Assembly (NCBI GenBank): GCA_033439265.1
Contig: JAVTVX010000012.1
Coordinates: forward strand, 29,706,761 to 29,770,760
Direction of reading: 5' to 3'
Length of the DNA stretch: 64,000 nt
Origin: Dillenia suffruticosa
Taxonomy: Eukaryota; Streptophyta; Magnoliopsida; Dilleniales; Dilleniaceae
Shown: in pieces, positions 13,750 through 25,900 of the stretch
Numbering within the stretch: position 1 is the first letter of the stretch
How the letters are laid out: each line of letters opens with the position of its first letter
The notes under the pieces: model-generated
The model's database searches: none
Seen by the model: only the letters and a program-made list of their open reading frames with translations
Told to the model about the DNA's origin: nothing
Made by a program: the position numbers and the translations under genes

Positions 13750-14320
13750 TTTTTCTGAAGGATAACGGTGATGAAGAACGGAGAAAGAGAAAGAACAATG
13801 GCATTTCATAAATCTGGCCACGGTACAGACGCGCAGAGTTGAATTAGAGGATCTTTAAGGTTATTCAATTCTTAAATTAGCTGTTTCAAATGGAACATTA
13901 TTTTCCAAACAAGATTGAAAATTATATTTAATGTTTTCTTATTCATCTTTTATTTCCGATAAAAAAATAAAATTAAATACCAAATAAAATTAATTTTTGA
14001 ATTCAAGTACATTTTCTATAATTAATGAGTTTAAAAACTACATCAGAATTGGATCATTTACACTAAATGATCAAACCAAATCAAATGATAAATTATTCAT
14101 AAATAATCAATTTCATTACAAATTCTTTGAGACTCAAATCATTAATGCCCATTTATAAAAATTATTTGAAAATTCAAAATTTCGGTTGTAATTTAAATTT
14201 TAATATTTAATTCACGTATTCTCATATAAATTTGATGGGGAGAAAGAGTTGTTCAAGGGCAATTTTATTCAATACCCTATTTCAAATTCTTTTGTAATTA
14301 TTCATGATCTTCAAATAATG
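13750..14320. other. Intergenic AT-rich DNA upstream of the ERD4-like gene
   Basis: The first 200 bases are relatively GC-rich and may belong to the promoter. The rest is AT-rich with no coding text or named repeat that I recognise. Confidence 0.4.
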
Positions 14321-14341
14321 AGTTAATTAATAATATAATTT

Positions 14342-14470
14342 GTTCTCGTAAATACATCCGGGTGGTAAAAAATTTTTCTTCAAGTGTCTTCTTGAGGTCT
14401 CGTATTCAAATTTATTTTCGTGATCATATATATTTTTATAATTTTTATAACTTAAAATTAAAAAAGAATG
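14342..14470 (+). mobile_element. Short SINE-like insertion with 13 bp target-site duplication
   Basis: The body is flanked by identical 13-mers, AATAATATAATTT, at 14329-14341 and 14471-14483. It holds GGTCTCGTATTCAAAT, which resembles a degenerate tRNA box B, and ends in an A-rich stretch (AAAATTAAAAAAG). Size and structure fit a truncated or degenerate SINE. The 13-mer is AT-rich, so chance matching is not excluded. Confidence 0.4.
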
Positions 14471-15352
14471 AATAATATAATTTAGTTTGCGGATCTTTCC
14501 TCTTTGGGATTGTCCCCTCAACTTTGTAAGAGTTGTAAATCTTTGATCTTTTTCAATTTTTTAGGGTACTGAAAATGACACCTACAATGACATTCTGTGG
14601 CATTAGACCAATGGGATTGCATTACGACCGAATTGGATACCCTAAAAATATTTTATTATGGAGATTGGCTGCTCACAATCATTTTGTGCAAAGTGGGCAA
14701 TGTGAAAAGAAGCCTAATCTGGAAGTGATATTTTTTTAATAGAAATCTGAGAAATGGGTGCGAGTTATTATTATGACTAAAATAATTAAAATAATATTAA
14801 AAATTTTCAAATAATATCTAAAATAACTAATAATATCTAATATATCGGAATAGAAAAATATTTTTAAAAAAATCCCAGCCGCAATGTTCTATCAATCAAA
14901 CAATCCCCACTTTGTATCATTTTGTATTTGTATTTCTAATATTTTCCTTTTTTTTATGACTAAAATAACTCTCATAATAACTAATATAATCAACATAGTT
15001 TTCCAATTAAAACTATTCCTAATTTTTCCAAATTAAACTTCTAAATTTTCTTATATAATTGTTAATAATTCGAGATAAATAAATAAATATCTCATTTTAT
15101 TCGAAATTCATTAGAACATTGAATTTTCATCATGTAAAATTATTAATTAGGTATATATCAAAAATCTTTGTTTTCGATTTTCAGTCACGGTTTCGGTCTT
15201 AGTCTAATTTTTATATATTTATAAAATGTCTTATCTAAGTTTGGAAAAAAATAAAAAATTAATTGAGAAGAAAATGTTTTTGCACGAAAATATTTTCACA
15301 TTCCTTAATTGCATAGAATATTGAACCAATATTAGAACTACAAATATGTAAC

Positions 15353-15609
15353 GATTGTTTTGCCAAACTCTTAAATTATTTAATATAAGATATACCTCTT
15401 AACAAGTATGCATGTAAAAAGTTTATGACTAACGTAATAGGGATCTTTTCGTCATTTCAACAAGAAGGCTGGTTTCGGTCGACATGATTGTTTTGTGAAA
15501 CTCTTAAAAAGAAATTAATACAACTCTTGACAAGTATGTAAAAAGTTTGAGTAAAATAATAGGGATATTTTCGTCAGTTCAACAAGAAGGCTAGTTTCAG
15601 TCGACACGA
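15353..15609. repeat. Tandem duplication, about 133 and 124 bp
   Basis: Copy 1 (15353-15485) and copy 2 (15486-15609) both run from GATTGTTTTG and AAACTCTTAAA through ACAAGTATG and GTAAAAAGTTT to AATAGGGAT, TTTTCGTCA, TTCAACAAGAAGGCT and GTCGACA(C/T)GA. They differ by small indels. The second copy borders the GC-richer segment with stress cis-elements. Confidence 0.75.
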
Positions 15610-15642
15610 CCGCCAGACGAATGCTCGCTGGAGGAAATTTCC

Positions 15643-15975
15643 ACGCGTATAATATCCATATTTCGCCGCGACGTGTCAGAAACTTTTGCTCTCAATAACT
15701 AATCTGGCGAGTGAAGTATGTCCCCCCCGCACCCCGCGTAAGCACCGTGGCAAGGAGGATGCCTACGTGGCGCGATGGAAGGTTGCCGACAGAGCGACGG
15801 TTTGGTTACAGTCACCGAGAATCACAACGGCCATATCAGCAATTAAAAATCCAACACGTGGGACCAATAAAGTCCAATAGTGTTGGGGTTTTTAGGGGTT
15901 CAAAGATTGTCCGTTTCGAAGGTTTAAGTCGATTTTATCTCATGGCCTGGGTCCGTAGCACATGCCGACGTGAGT
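15643..15975. promoter_or_regulatory. Cluster of ABRE/G-box and DRE-type elements
   Basis: Three ABRE-type elements lie within 190 bp: ACGTGTC (15671-15677), ACGTGGC (15765-15771) and the G-box CACGTG (15855-15860, extended ACGTGGG). Two DRE/CRT cores GCCGAC lie at 15785-15790 and 15964-15969, the second overlapping another ACGTG. An ACGCGT lies near 15643. ABRE elements bind ABF/AREB bZIP factors and GCCGAC binds DREB factors (established). The cluster is about 2.3-2.6 kb upstream of the ERD4-like start and is GC-rich compared with its surroundings. Which gene it serves is inference. Confidence 0.5.
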
Positions 15976-16129
15976 TGGAGACAAGGATAGGACATGGAAT
16001 TTGTGGGGTACCCTTTGCCTCAATTTGCCTTTGGTATTTCTTGCAAAATGATGCAAGTTGGGTGGGAGGAGAAAGCAATAAATTAACCACCAGGACGCGG
16101 GGCAATTTATATATATATATAGGTATTTG

Positions 16130-17780
16130 AATTATTTTTTAATTAATTTGATTGAAAAGTTTATAAAAATTTTATTTAAAGAACAACTCTCTCAATATAA
16201 TTATTTATTATAAATTTTAAATATAAAATTTGATTAAAAAATCTGAAACTTAATCTCATTAAATCGATTATTTATCGATGACACGAGGGTCCTTCATGAT
16301 TTAGACCTTACTTTAGAGGGCACGGTGATCATGTTTAAAAAGGGGTATTAATTTCCCTATATTTCTTTCCTATTATTGGGAAAACATTTAAATAAATTTA
16401 AACTAAAAATTTAAAATTCATTTGTTTATTTCTAGGTATCAAACTAATTGAATTGCCAATCAACTCGTCAGTGGTAGGCCTCCATCAAAGGTCCATACCA
16501 TCTGTATCATTTAATGTACACAATCTGTATCATTCAGTGTCGATGAGCTATAACTAACCGGTATTGTTCTTCCTTTCGCTTATGATCTCGATTTCAAACC
16601 TTCCTATATATGACAAAAAACATTCAATTATAGTTTCATGGCATGGAGAGAGCAGAATGACTAAAGCCCATCATCTTTGATCTATATTTGAAACCAAATG
16701 AAATCAAAAATCAATTTAATCGAAATAAATTCTATTCAGATTTCATTCATAAATAAAATTTTATACTTAAAATAAAAAAAAAATCATTTTAATTTGAATT
16801 CCTTTATGGGAAACAACAAAAACCAAATATAGATTTTTACGAAATAAAAAGTTTCATATAAAATTAAAATGTAATCAGAGTTCATGGGTAAATTTCTTAT
16901 TTCTTTTTTGTTGATATGAAAATCCATACCTTCTGTAGATTTAGAAATAAACTCCATAATTATATTTTTTGTCCCAAAAAATGTATATTAGGTAAACAAA
17001 ATCCAACATCAAAGAAGTAGATACTATGAGTAATAAACAACATTCTACAATTTTAGCAGCATTTTAAGATTATTAACCACAGTTTTAGCAGCATTTTAAG
17101 ATTATTAACCACAGTTAAGGTTGTCCCTAGAATTTTTAAAGAATGCTGTTGAAAGATTTTTGAACTCACAAATTTTTTCTTGCTATATCAACAAAATTAT
17201 CGATTCTATTTTAGTTGTCGTTTCGCTTTTCTTATTAGAACAATGTATTTTGATACCAGAGCACTTAGAATTCTATTTTGCATCCTCGATTTAAATATAG
17301 ATATGTGTGTGTATCAAAGTATTAATTCCATAAATATGAATTCCAATTCAAATTTAAAAATAAATTAATTTTATTCATATCTTTTATTAAAATTATGATT
17401 TTATCCCAGAACAATACATATAAAACATATACAAAATGTTTCGGTATTTAATTGAAAATTTTAAAATCAGTTGAGATGTTAAATCAGATAAGATTTTTTT
17501 TTTCTTTTTCATATTTTACAAGTGAAGTGAAATATTTTGATCATTTCAATTAAAATGGAAGAGTAATCTATGAGACACAAGCAAAGGTCCTCCCTTCCCC
17601 CTGAACAAATGTTGTTTTCATGAAATTAAGCCCAAAAAAAAAAGTGTTTATTTGGTAAGTTTTAGGTTTTCCAAATAAATATTAATTTTTATTTGCGAAA
17701 CTTCTTTCTTTTAATAAAAAGAAATTAAATTCAAGTAATATATCTTATAATAATATAGAATAAAAAGAAAAGACTATCCA
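16130..17780. other. Intergenic AT-rich DNA
   Basis: No supported gene, only short chance reading frames. The only clear structure is the 32 bp tandem repeat listed separately. Confidence 0.5.
17051..17114. repeat. Perfect 32 bp tandem repeat, two copies
   Basis: Positions 17051-17082 and 17083-17114 are identical, each from TTTTAGCAGC to AACCACAG. The identity suggests a recent duplication. Confidence 0.95.
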
Positions 17781-17805
17781 AAAGCAACTTAGATATGTCA
17801 TGTTG

Positions 17806-17886
17806 AGCCCCAAAGGAATAATATAATGGTTGTAATCTCTCTCCACCAATCTTGAGATTTAGATTCAAATCTCTACGTAACAAAAA
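17806..17886 (+). mobile_element. Short tRNA-like SINE with 16 bp target-site duplication
   Basis: Flanks TAGATATGTCATGTTG (17790-17805) and TAGATATGCCATGTTG (17887-17902) match at 15 of 16 positions. The 81 bp body begins AGCCCCAAAGGAATAATA, contains TTTAGATTCAAATCTC, which resembles tRNA box B (GGTTCGANTCC), and ends CAAAAA. It looks like a tRNA-derived SINE, probably truncated. Confidence 0.55.
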
Positions 17887-18709
17887 TAGATATGCCATGT
17901 TGGGCAGAGAGAGAGAGAATCAGACATTGCATCAAGTCAAATAGTTTAGGGTGAGCATTGTCAAAAATTAAGTTTGCAGGAATATTGTAGTTTTAGCATG
18001 TGATATCCCCCCCTCCCTTCCCCTTTCTTTTTGGGGGAAGAAAATCACAAGCGGGGATGACATGAATTTGGGAGGAGGAAAGGCCTCTCTGATCATATCC
18101 AATAATGAAGGGCCCATGCCACCTCCATTGCTACTTATTCATGAAGACCCCTATTCCCACTTTCATCGATTCATCTTTATTATTCCCTTGTGCAAACTTG
18201 ATGTCAAAGGAAAGCATAAATTGGCCTAAATTGGCCCACCAATGCTAAAATGAAATTACCATGTAAGCTTTGGGTAACTGTCAATTTGCCCTCTATTTTT
18301 TTTTTTTTTTTTTTATACCGGTATTCAAAACCATATTTTTACTAATCTCATTCAAACATTTATAAAAATTCTATTTTTAAAATGGTTATCGTAATACGTA
18401 TTTTTTCATTTTCAAATTTTGAATTCAAAGATTATATAAGAAACCTAACACCCAATCCTACTAGAATAATTATTCATTAGCCTAATTTTCATTTTTTCCT
18501 TACATCCTCTCATCAACTTTGAAATTTGACAAAATTATTAGCTTTTTTCATTTAAACTAATGACTTTCATCAATATTATATAATCTTTTTAATTTAAAGA
18601 ATTGATTATGAAATAAGTAGGAAGGAAGAATTGACTAATTATGAAATTAAGAGCAAATATCAATCTCACCCTTCTTGTTTCAATTCAACTCCATACCCAA
18701 ATCTCTTAT

Positions 18710-18912
18710 ATATATATATATATTTTTTTGTTCCCCAGGACTAGACCACCATTTGGTATCCAAGTTTTTGTTCCGATTAATCTAGACAGATCTGATTATC
18801 GGACCTCATTTGAGGAGGAGATCTCTCAATATTGTTTTTTCCATACCCAAGAAGAATCAAACTTTCGGTTAAAATATGTCATTCTCATCTACACCAACAA
18901 GTATCAATTATG
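18710..18912 (-). mobile_element. tRNA-derived SINE with 14 bp target-site duplication
   Basis: Identical 14-mers CCCAAATCTCTTAT flank the insert (18696-18709 and 18913-18926). On the minus strand the head holds a box A-like TTGGTGTAGATGAG and a box B-like AGTTTGATTCTTC. The middle has TAGATTAATCGG and the 3' end is GAACAAAAAAATATATATAT. The middle motif is shared with the SINE at 51.9 kb (CAGATTAATCGAG), suggesting one family. Confidence 0.6.
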
Positions 18913-18929
18913 CCCAAATCTCTTATGTA

Positions 18930-20200
18930 GCTAACATCCACTAGATGATTTGATTTCGTAGCACCTAGCCAGATAGAAATGATTAGGGAAAAAGGGAAAA
19001 GTCATAAACTTTCCCAATAATTTTGTGAAAAGAAATGGCAGAGCACACAAATTTTTTCAAAGTTGGAACGGTTAATTCCAACAGAGGCAATCTCTATGTT
19101 AAACCAAAGGAAGAAATCTCCAGATTTTGTTCCATGGCACAGGCGGGGATAACATGTATTTGGGAACTAAAGGCCTTCTTCACTGGTTCCAAATATGCTG
19201 CGGTTTCCATCATCCTTTATGTATTATATCTCACAAATTTCACTATTTTCTTGCAATGTGCCATGCTCAAATTAAGAATATTAGAGTTATTTAATCAGAA
19301 AATCATGAGCTAAGATTTTCATTTCTTTTTTCCCGTAAAATGTAAGATGTTATAAATTGTTGCATTTCCAAAGTAATAAAAGACATCATTCCTTTTATCT
19401 CATCCCAAACTTGCTTACACTTTACCAAATGAAACTCAAAATTTGAAATGGAATTGAAAATCCGGGCCCAGATTTTAAGATGCCAAACAAGTCACTTTGT
19501 GCTTTTCTTTTGCCCTTCGTGCAGAGATGCTGTCAAAGAAAAAGCTTTGGCCCACAATGCTTTGGGGCAGAGCAAAAATTTGTAAATACTTTCATCATCC
19601 ACAAGTTCATCCTGGGGGTCCTCAAATTATGTGTCTAGCTAGGGATACTGAAAACTAGTAATGGCATCTATGGACCAGAATAACAATATGTCCTGATATT
19701 ATTTTTAGCATCCACGAGCCACACAAAATCATCAAGACTAGTCCAAATTTACATGCCCGGTGTCATTCTGGTCACAATCCAGATAGAGAAAGAAGGGTGA
19801 CAGCAACACAGCTAGCTCTAAACTCTCAACTTCCTGTAGCCCAGTAATCAGAGCATCTAGGACTCGGTCACCAACCATTCCATGAAATTGAACTCAATAG
19901 GCTACTTTTAGAGATCAAGAAATCTAGAAATTTCTCGGAACAACATCTAGAATGCTTTATGCATTAGGTCATATACATTATACTTTAACAGCAAGAGATT
20001 GATTCCATCACAATTGGGACCTGGCTTCCCCGATGCTCAGGCATGATGGATACAACAAACATGCAGCTTTGAATCACAACAAACAGATCACAGCCATCTT
20101 TGAAGCCCATATGCGCACCAAAAAATATTGGGAATGGGCCAAAACAATCATACAGACAGGAAGTGGAATATAATCTCACCTTTTGATAATCAGATCCCAC
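18930..20200. other. Intergenic DNA and 3' flank of the GT31 gene
   Basis: No supported gene. The portion next to 20204 probably holds the 3' UTR of the minus-strand galactosyltransferase gene. The rest shows no convincing coding text. Confidence 0.45.
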
Positions 20201-20203
20201 TTG

Positions 20204-21633
20204 TCATCTGAAGTTGCAACAATGTGCATGTCCTCTTCCTAACTTATCCCACAAACAAATCATCTGTCTCGGGGATTGGTAATGAGCAGTATAATAGTTC
20301 TCCATGCACCCATACTGACAAAACTTCCAGTTGTGGGAATACTGGACAGGTGTGGAGCTGTTAAACTGCTCGACCCACATTCCCATGCTCACATCTTCCA
20401 TCTTGAATAGCTGTAACAGAGTCCAGCAATAGTTTAATAGTGGACAGGGGACAAATTGTACAAATAAAGTGGGATGACATTTTAAATAAGCTATAAATAA
20501 CAGTTCGACAAACCCTTAAGCTCTGCGAGGCATGTTGAGAGACTATAAAATTGGCAATGTCACTTGAAATAATGTATCCAGGCCCATTGGCATATGGTGG
20601 GTATACTTCTTCAGGCCATTCCTACAGTCGAAAGACAAAGGGTACAAATTAGGAGTTAGAATGACAAACTTTTGAAAGGGCATTATAACCACCCAGAGGT
20701 TGAAAGAGGCAGATATTCATACGTCATAGGTTACTGCCCATTTTCCACTTCTCAAAGGCCGATGCAAGAGGTTCAGGTTTCCCATGTAAAGAGATCGACT
20801 GTGAGATATGCCCTCTATTTCTTTTAATACAATACCTACCCTAACAAACGTGTCATCATCACATTTCATTACGTATGCTGCTGTCACATTTTGGACCTGG
20901 ATGGAAGATATTTGGGAAATTTATGGTGATGTCTGCAACTCAGACCTAATGATTACATATTCACAAATACAAGTACTTCAAAATCAGAAACAGAAGTTTT
21001 AACTCACCCCAAACTCACAGATGGCAAGAGTCTTAAGTACAACGAGCTCATAACGGTCCATAAATGGCAGGACAACAATATCACCAAAAAATTCTGCTTC
21101 CTTTTTCATTATTGCATTGACTTCTTTTCTCGGATTCTGCATGTCAATATTATGCATGAATAAATGAAGAGCATGAACTAAAATAAACAAATTATACGTG
21201 ATGGAGACAAAATAGTATAGCACAAAAAAAACTGAAGGATCAAAATCTTCAACAAATAGAAAGGATCATCCTTCAGTAGTGGCTTCCACCACTTTAAATC
21301 ATACTGAAATATGACATGCCACTTTGTGAGGCTAAGTTGATCAATTGGTTATCAATTCTCTTCGGCTAAGAAACATTCATCAGAGAAGGATACCAAATTC
21401 TAGCACCATAAGGAACAGACGAGCCATAGGAATTGCGGTACCAAAACACACCAATTAACCAAATTTTACAGGTATTTAGAATTAGAACCCTTCAAATATA
21501 TCTTCATCCAGTGAAGCATCATACCTCAACCCCCCAACCCCCCAACCCCCCCCTCCCCAAAAAAAATTCATAACATACATATATTTCGTTAGTGAGTTCC
21601 CCCATAACGCCACAACATACCAAGGTATTTTTG

Positions 21634-21671
<38 letters not shown>

Positions 21672-21688
21672 CCAACAACAATAACAGC

Positions 21689-21719
<31 letters not shown>

Positions 21720-22947
21720 CTATCTTCACGATCCATGGTATCAATAGAAGCCCCACTAGCTAGAAGATATCCAAACTACCATCTCATAGCTTCGTTTGCA
21801 ATTTCCAGAACCAACAATTGACATGCATAATATGAAACCAAAAAGTAGAAGGTTTACCAGTGCAACAAAGAAACGAGCAACAACATCTGAAGACTTGATT
21901 GCTGAAGATTGCATCCATGTTTTCCGAATTGCCATTCGTTCCGCAAAGTGATTTGTAGCTGAGAGAATTCCAATAAAGAGACGAATTGGAGTCTTTGGTA
22001 AAGGATGAGCTTTCCACTTCCCTGACATGTCCAATACCCTTTGTGGTGAGAAACTAGGGTGAGAGGAGGGTAAAGCGGTAGCATATACTGAATGAACATC
22101 CAAATCCCCCTTGATAACCAATCCCGTTGCATCTTCGAGTGCAAAACCCTGAAGGATAAACATTTCATTAGATAAAGAACTGAGAATTTTCTCCTAATGA
22201 AGCAAATATCGATGCACCAAGAATTTCTATCCTCTTCTCAGACTAAGCCACCAAAGCACAATTCAAATCAAAATACCAAAAAAGACCCTGTGGATAACTT
22301 TACAAATTATGTCATGCACGCAGAGAAGAAAAGTAGCACCAGCCATGCGAGGATAATAGTAGACATTGTTATTCTGGAATTGAAATGAAAGTTCTTTCTC
22401 ATGTTTAAGTTCTTTCTTCCAATGATTTGGTTGTGACATGTCAGACCACTACCTCTCCCAAAAAAGGACAAAAACAAGGAAAAAAAAAGATCAAGTAAAA
22501 CGAAACCAACATAAGAAAATACATAGAAATACAGAGGTTCAAAATCATCCACTGTGGTCCACCACCTAGATCTCCAAGGAAAAAGGCCACTACATAACCA
22601 ATTATCCGCCAATTATGATAAGAAAACATTTTTCCTCCACCCTGATAAATTTATTTCAAGATGCTTTGTCAATTGACATAGATCTTAACACAAGAGATAA
22701 ATTAGATAGCATAGGTCTTTCATTTGTCAATCAAAATCAGAATGAGTTGATCCTGTATAGACACATCTAACAATTGCATCAAAGGATTCCACAAAACATT
22801 GAAATTATTAAAATTAAAGATAGCTATAATTCATCAAATTTTTCCTCAAGTTATGTACCGTTCGATATGGAAATGAAGTGACATGGCGGCCACCAGCAAT
22901 GATATGGTATCCATCAACACCAGCACGTATGGTCAGTATAAAAAGTT

Positions 22948-22984
<37 letters not shown>

Positions 22985-25900
22985 CTTTTGTTCACGCCCT
23001 ATGAATCTCTTGAACCATGATGTTGTCTTCACCTCCTTTGAGTCCACAATATCACTACGAATCCATTTTTCACATTTCACAAATCCATCAACTGCCAAAC
23101 AGAAGAACAAGAAATTACTGAAATACTCCTAGTATAAACAGAATCAGGATGGATAAAGATGTCAACATTAATAAGACTTCCATCACAAATAACTAAATCA
23201 TGATCCTGCAGATATGATATTATAATTTTGTAAGTGACTCAATTCAAAATTCAGTAGAATCCCTACACAATTTTACAGATCTACCATTCAAATGAGTACA
23301 TAAGCATCCCAATTTTCACAACCATTTACAGGAAAGGTTTAAGTTTCCTAAAGTTCAGGGTAATGACCATGAGAATCCCGCTTTTGACAACCACTTAAAG
23401 GAAATGTTTAAGTTTGCCTAAGTTCTGAGTAATATTTTTTACCCAACCTTCCAAGAAGAACCAGCAGCACCATAATAAAAATTAGATGTTTTAGTACATG
23501 TACATGAGAGAGAGAGAGAGAGAGTAAACTTTAATGGTGGTTGCACTGAAACCATTAAGTTCAGATTAACTACAACTTGCAGAACAAGCTGGTGGTTACA
23601 CTGCAAGCAAACCAGAGCAGTTGCTAAACACTTCCACAATTACCAAGAAAGTTAAACGCAGAGTGTTTGTTAGCACTAACCAGAAGTAAAGCAATGCCCG
23701 GTCATCCAAACTTCCAGATGAAGTATAACCTAGAGGCACAAAGCCAGTACGGACCCAATCCCCACATTTATGTTGGATAAGTTCAAGCTCTGTCCGGAAT
23801 AAGTTGAATTTGTACTGCAAAGTGTAGAGTTGCAAGGATCCTCCCTCTAGGTGTGTTTTGGTTGGTTTGGAGGGGAATAAAATAATTTTTGAGGGTATAG
23901 AGAATTCCATGACGGATTTTCTGGATAATTCTATTAAGTGTTTGTGCCTAGGGTAGACTTTGAAGTTCTTTGAACCTTTAGTAGATGGTGCGGATTTCAT
24001 TTTTCCTCTCTTTCATTGTAGAACCCTGCATAGGCACCTTCCTGGTGCTCTACCTCTGTTTTTTGCATGTCATTTTCGTGAATAAAATTCTTTTCTCCAA
24101 TAAATAAAAATTTGACATCGAGTTTGGCCTCAGCTCAGTTCACTCTATGCTTTCGACAATCATTTATTCAAACCAAGGAAGCCATAAACCAGTTTCAAAG
24201 ACCAATCAAATGCCATCTTAGGAACAAGGATTGCTACATTCTTATCTCAAAGTCCCAAAAGAAGGAAAAATCTGTTGCAAGGATGGCTAGATTATTTGTA
24301 GAGTATAAACATTCAACCATAAAGTAGTGTTGTACTTAGTTATTTTCTTTGGGTACAGAAACATAACTACACATAATAAGTAATTTTTTCGTCACTAGGC
24401 CATATAATCTACAAAAAGCAGAACCTGAGAATCTTAAAGTACCCCTATCCCTGCCATGTGTTCACCATGGTAAGCCAACAAAGAACAAAATTAATGTATA
24501 GAAATCCACTTCCAAATTAAGATGACAAGCATGCACAACCACATTAATGAATTCTAAGCACCATCTCACCATATACTAGAACATAAATCAAGTACATGAC
24601 AATACTCTCACTTAGAATGCTTCAAGACCACCTTAAAGAGGCAGCGCCAAAAGTTTCACTCAGTGAGGAAAAATTATAAAATAACCAATTGAGTACCACT
24701 AATAAATTTATAATTTATAAGTAAACAGATATTGTTTTCAATTCTTTTATACACTAAACAAACTTGTGTCTCCAATTGCTCAGGATGACTAACAAAAAAA
24801 TACCATTGAATTTATCGTACAAAAAATTGTATAATAATTATTCAATGATAAAATTGGGGAAAATTCAAATACAATGTATTTTTAACATAGCCATCATCTT
24901 AATAAAATATAAAATAGTAAAGAATACATTCGGAAAATAACTAATTAGAGAATACAAAAAAAGCAAACTTTCTTTGAAATGAATTAATATATCAACAAGT
25001 CTATGAAATTTCTACAATTAAAATGTATAATAACTTAATCAATTGAACTATATGCCCAGCTATATATTGAAATAAACAAACTGTAAGCATTATAATCAAT
25101 TTAACAAAGACACATCCCAAGGTTGGCAGGGTAGAAGGAGCTTTATAAGTCTCTAAGCTGTTAGGATTAAAACTCTCCAAGGTGAGGCCACACTATTTTC
25201 TATTGTTCGCATGAGGCGTCCAATTTGTGCACTATCGTGCATGCATATGATGGGCTTTTACCCATGCACACCCATGATGACCAAGATTCCCACCACTATT
25301 CAAAAAAAGAAAGAAGAATTTGTCATAGATATGCAATGTAAAAAAAATGCAAATAAAAACAAAAAAAAAGTTTTATTCTATAGTAGATTATGTTTGATAT
25401 GCGATGTAAAAAAACATATATATCCAGATTTAGAAAGAAATACTTAAGTGTTGGTGAAATGAATCCAAAAAAAAATACCATTTAAATACTTTTTTTGAGA
25501 CCAATAATGATCATTCAAATCAACTTATAAATAATTATAAAGTCTATATCACAAAGTTATCTATTGGAAAAATAAATTTTTTACTTTACCCTGAAATTAT
25601 TTGGTAATTTTAGCAGGGGCAATACGAGTATTGCTGAAAAATATCACATGAATTGTGCCGCATTTCAAAATTTCTAAAATTTCACGAGGGCAGTTCCCCT
25701 GCCCCCACCCCCCAAATAATAGCCTCCCTCCACCCTTGCCACCTGCATAAGATTCACATTGCAGGCATTAAGGTCCTCCAAAACAAAGTGAAGAATTAAG
25801 ACAAATTTCAGAAACACGTGAATATGCAAGATGGCCACCAACCTTCCGTTATCCAAAGGAAGGGAAATGCAGAGAAGATAACAACGTAACAATCCTAAGA

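Noticed and set aside
15686..16130. Open frames of 64 and 139 codons on the plus strand
   Set aside because: No recognisable protein, two overlapping frames are open at once, and the region is better explained as GC-rich regulatory DNA.
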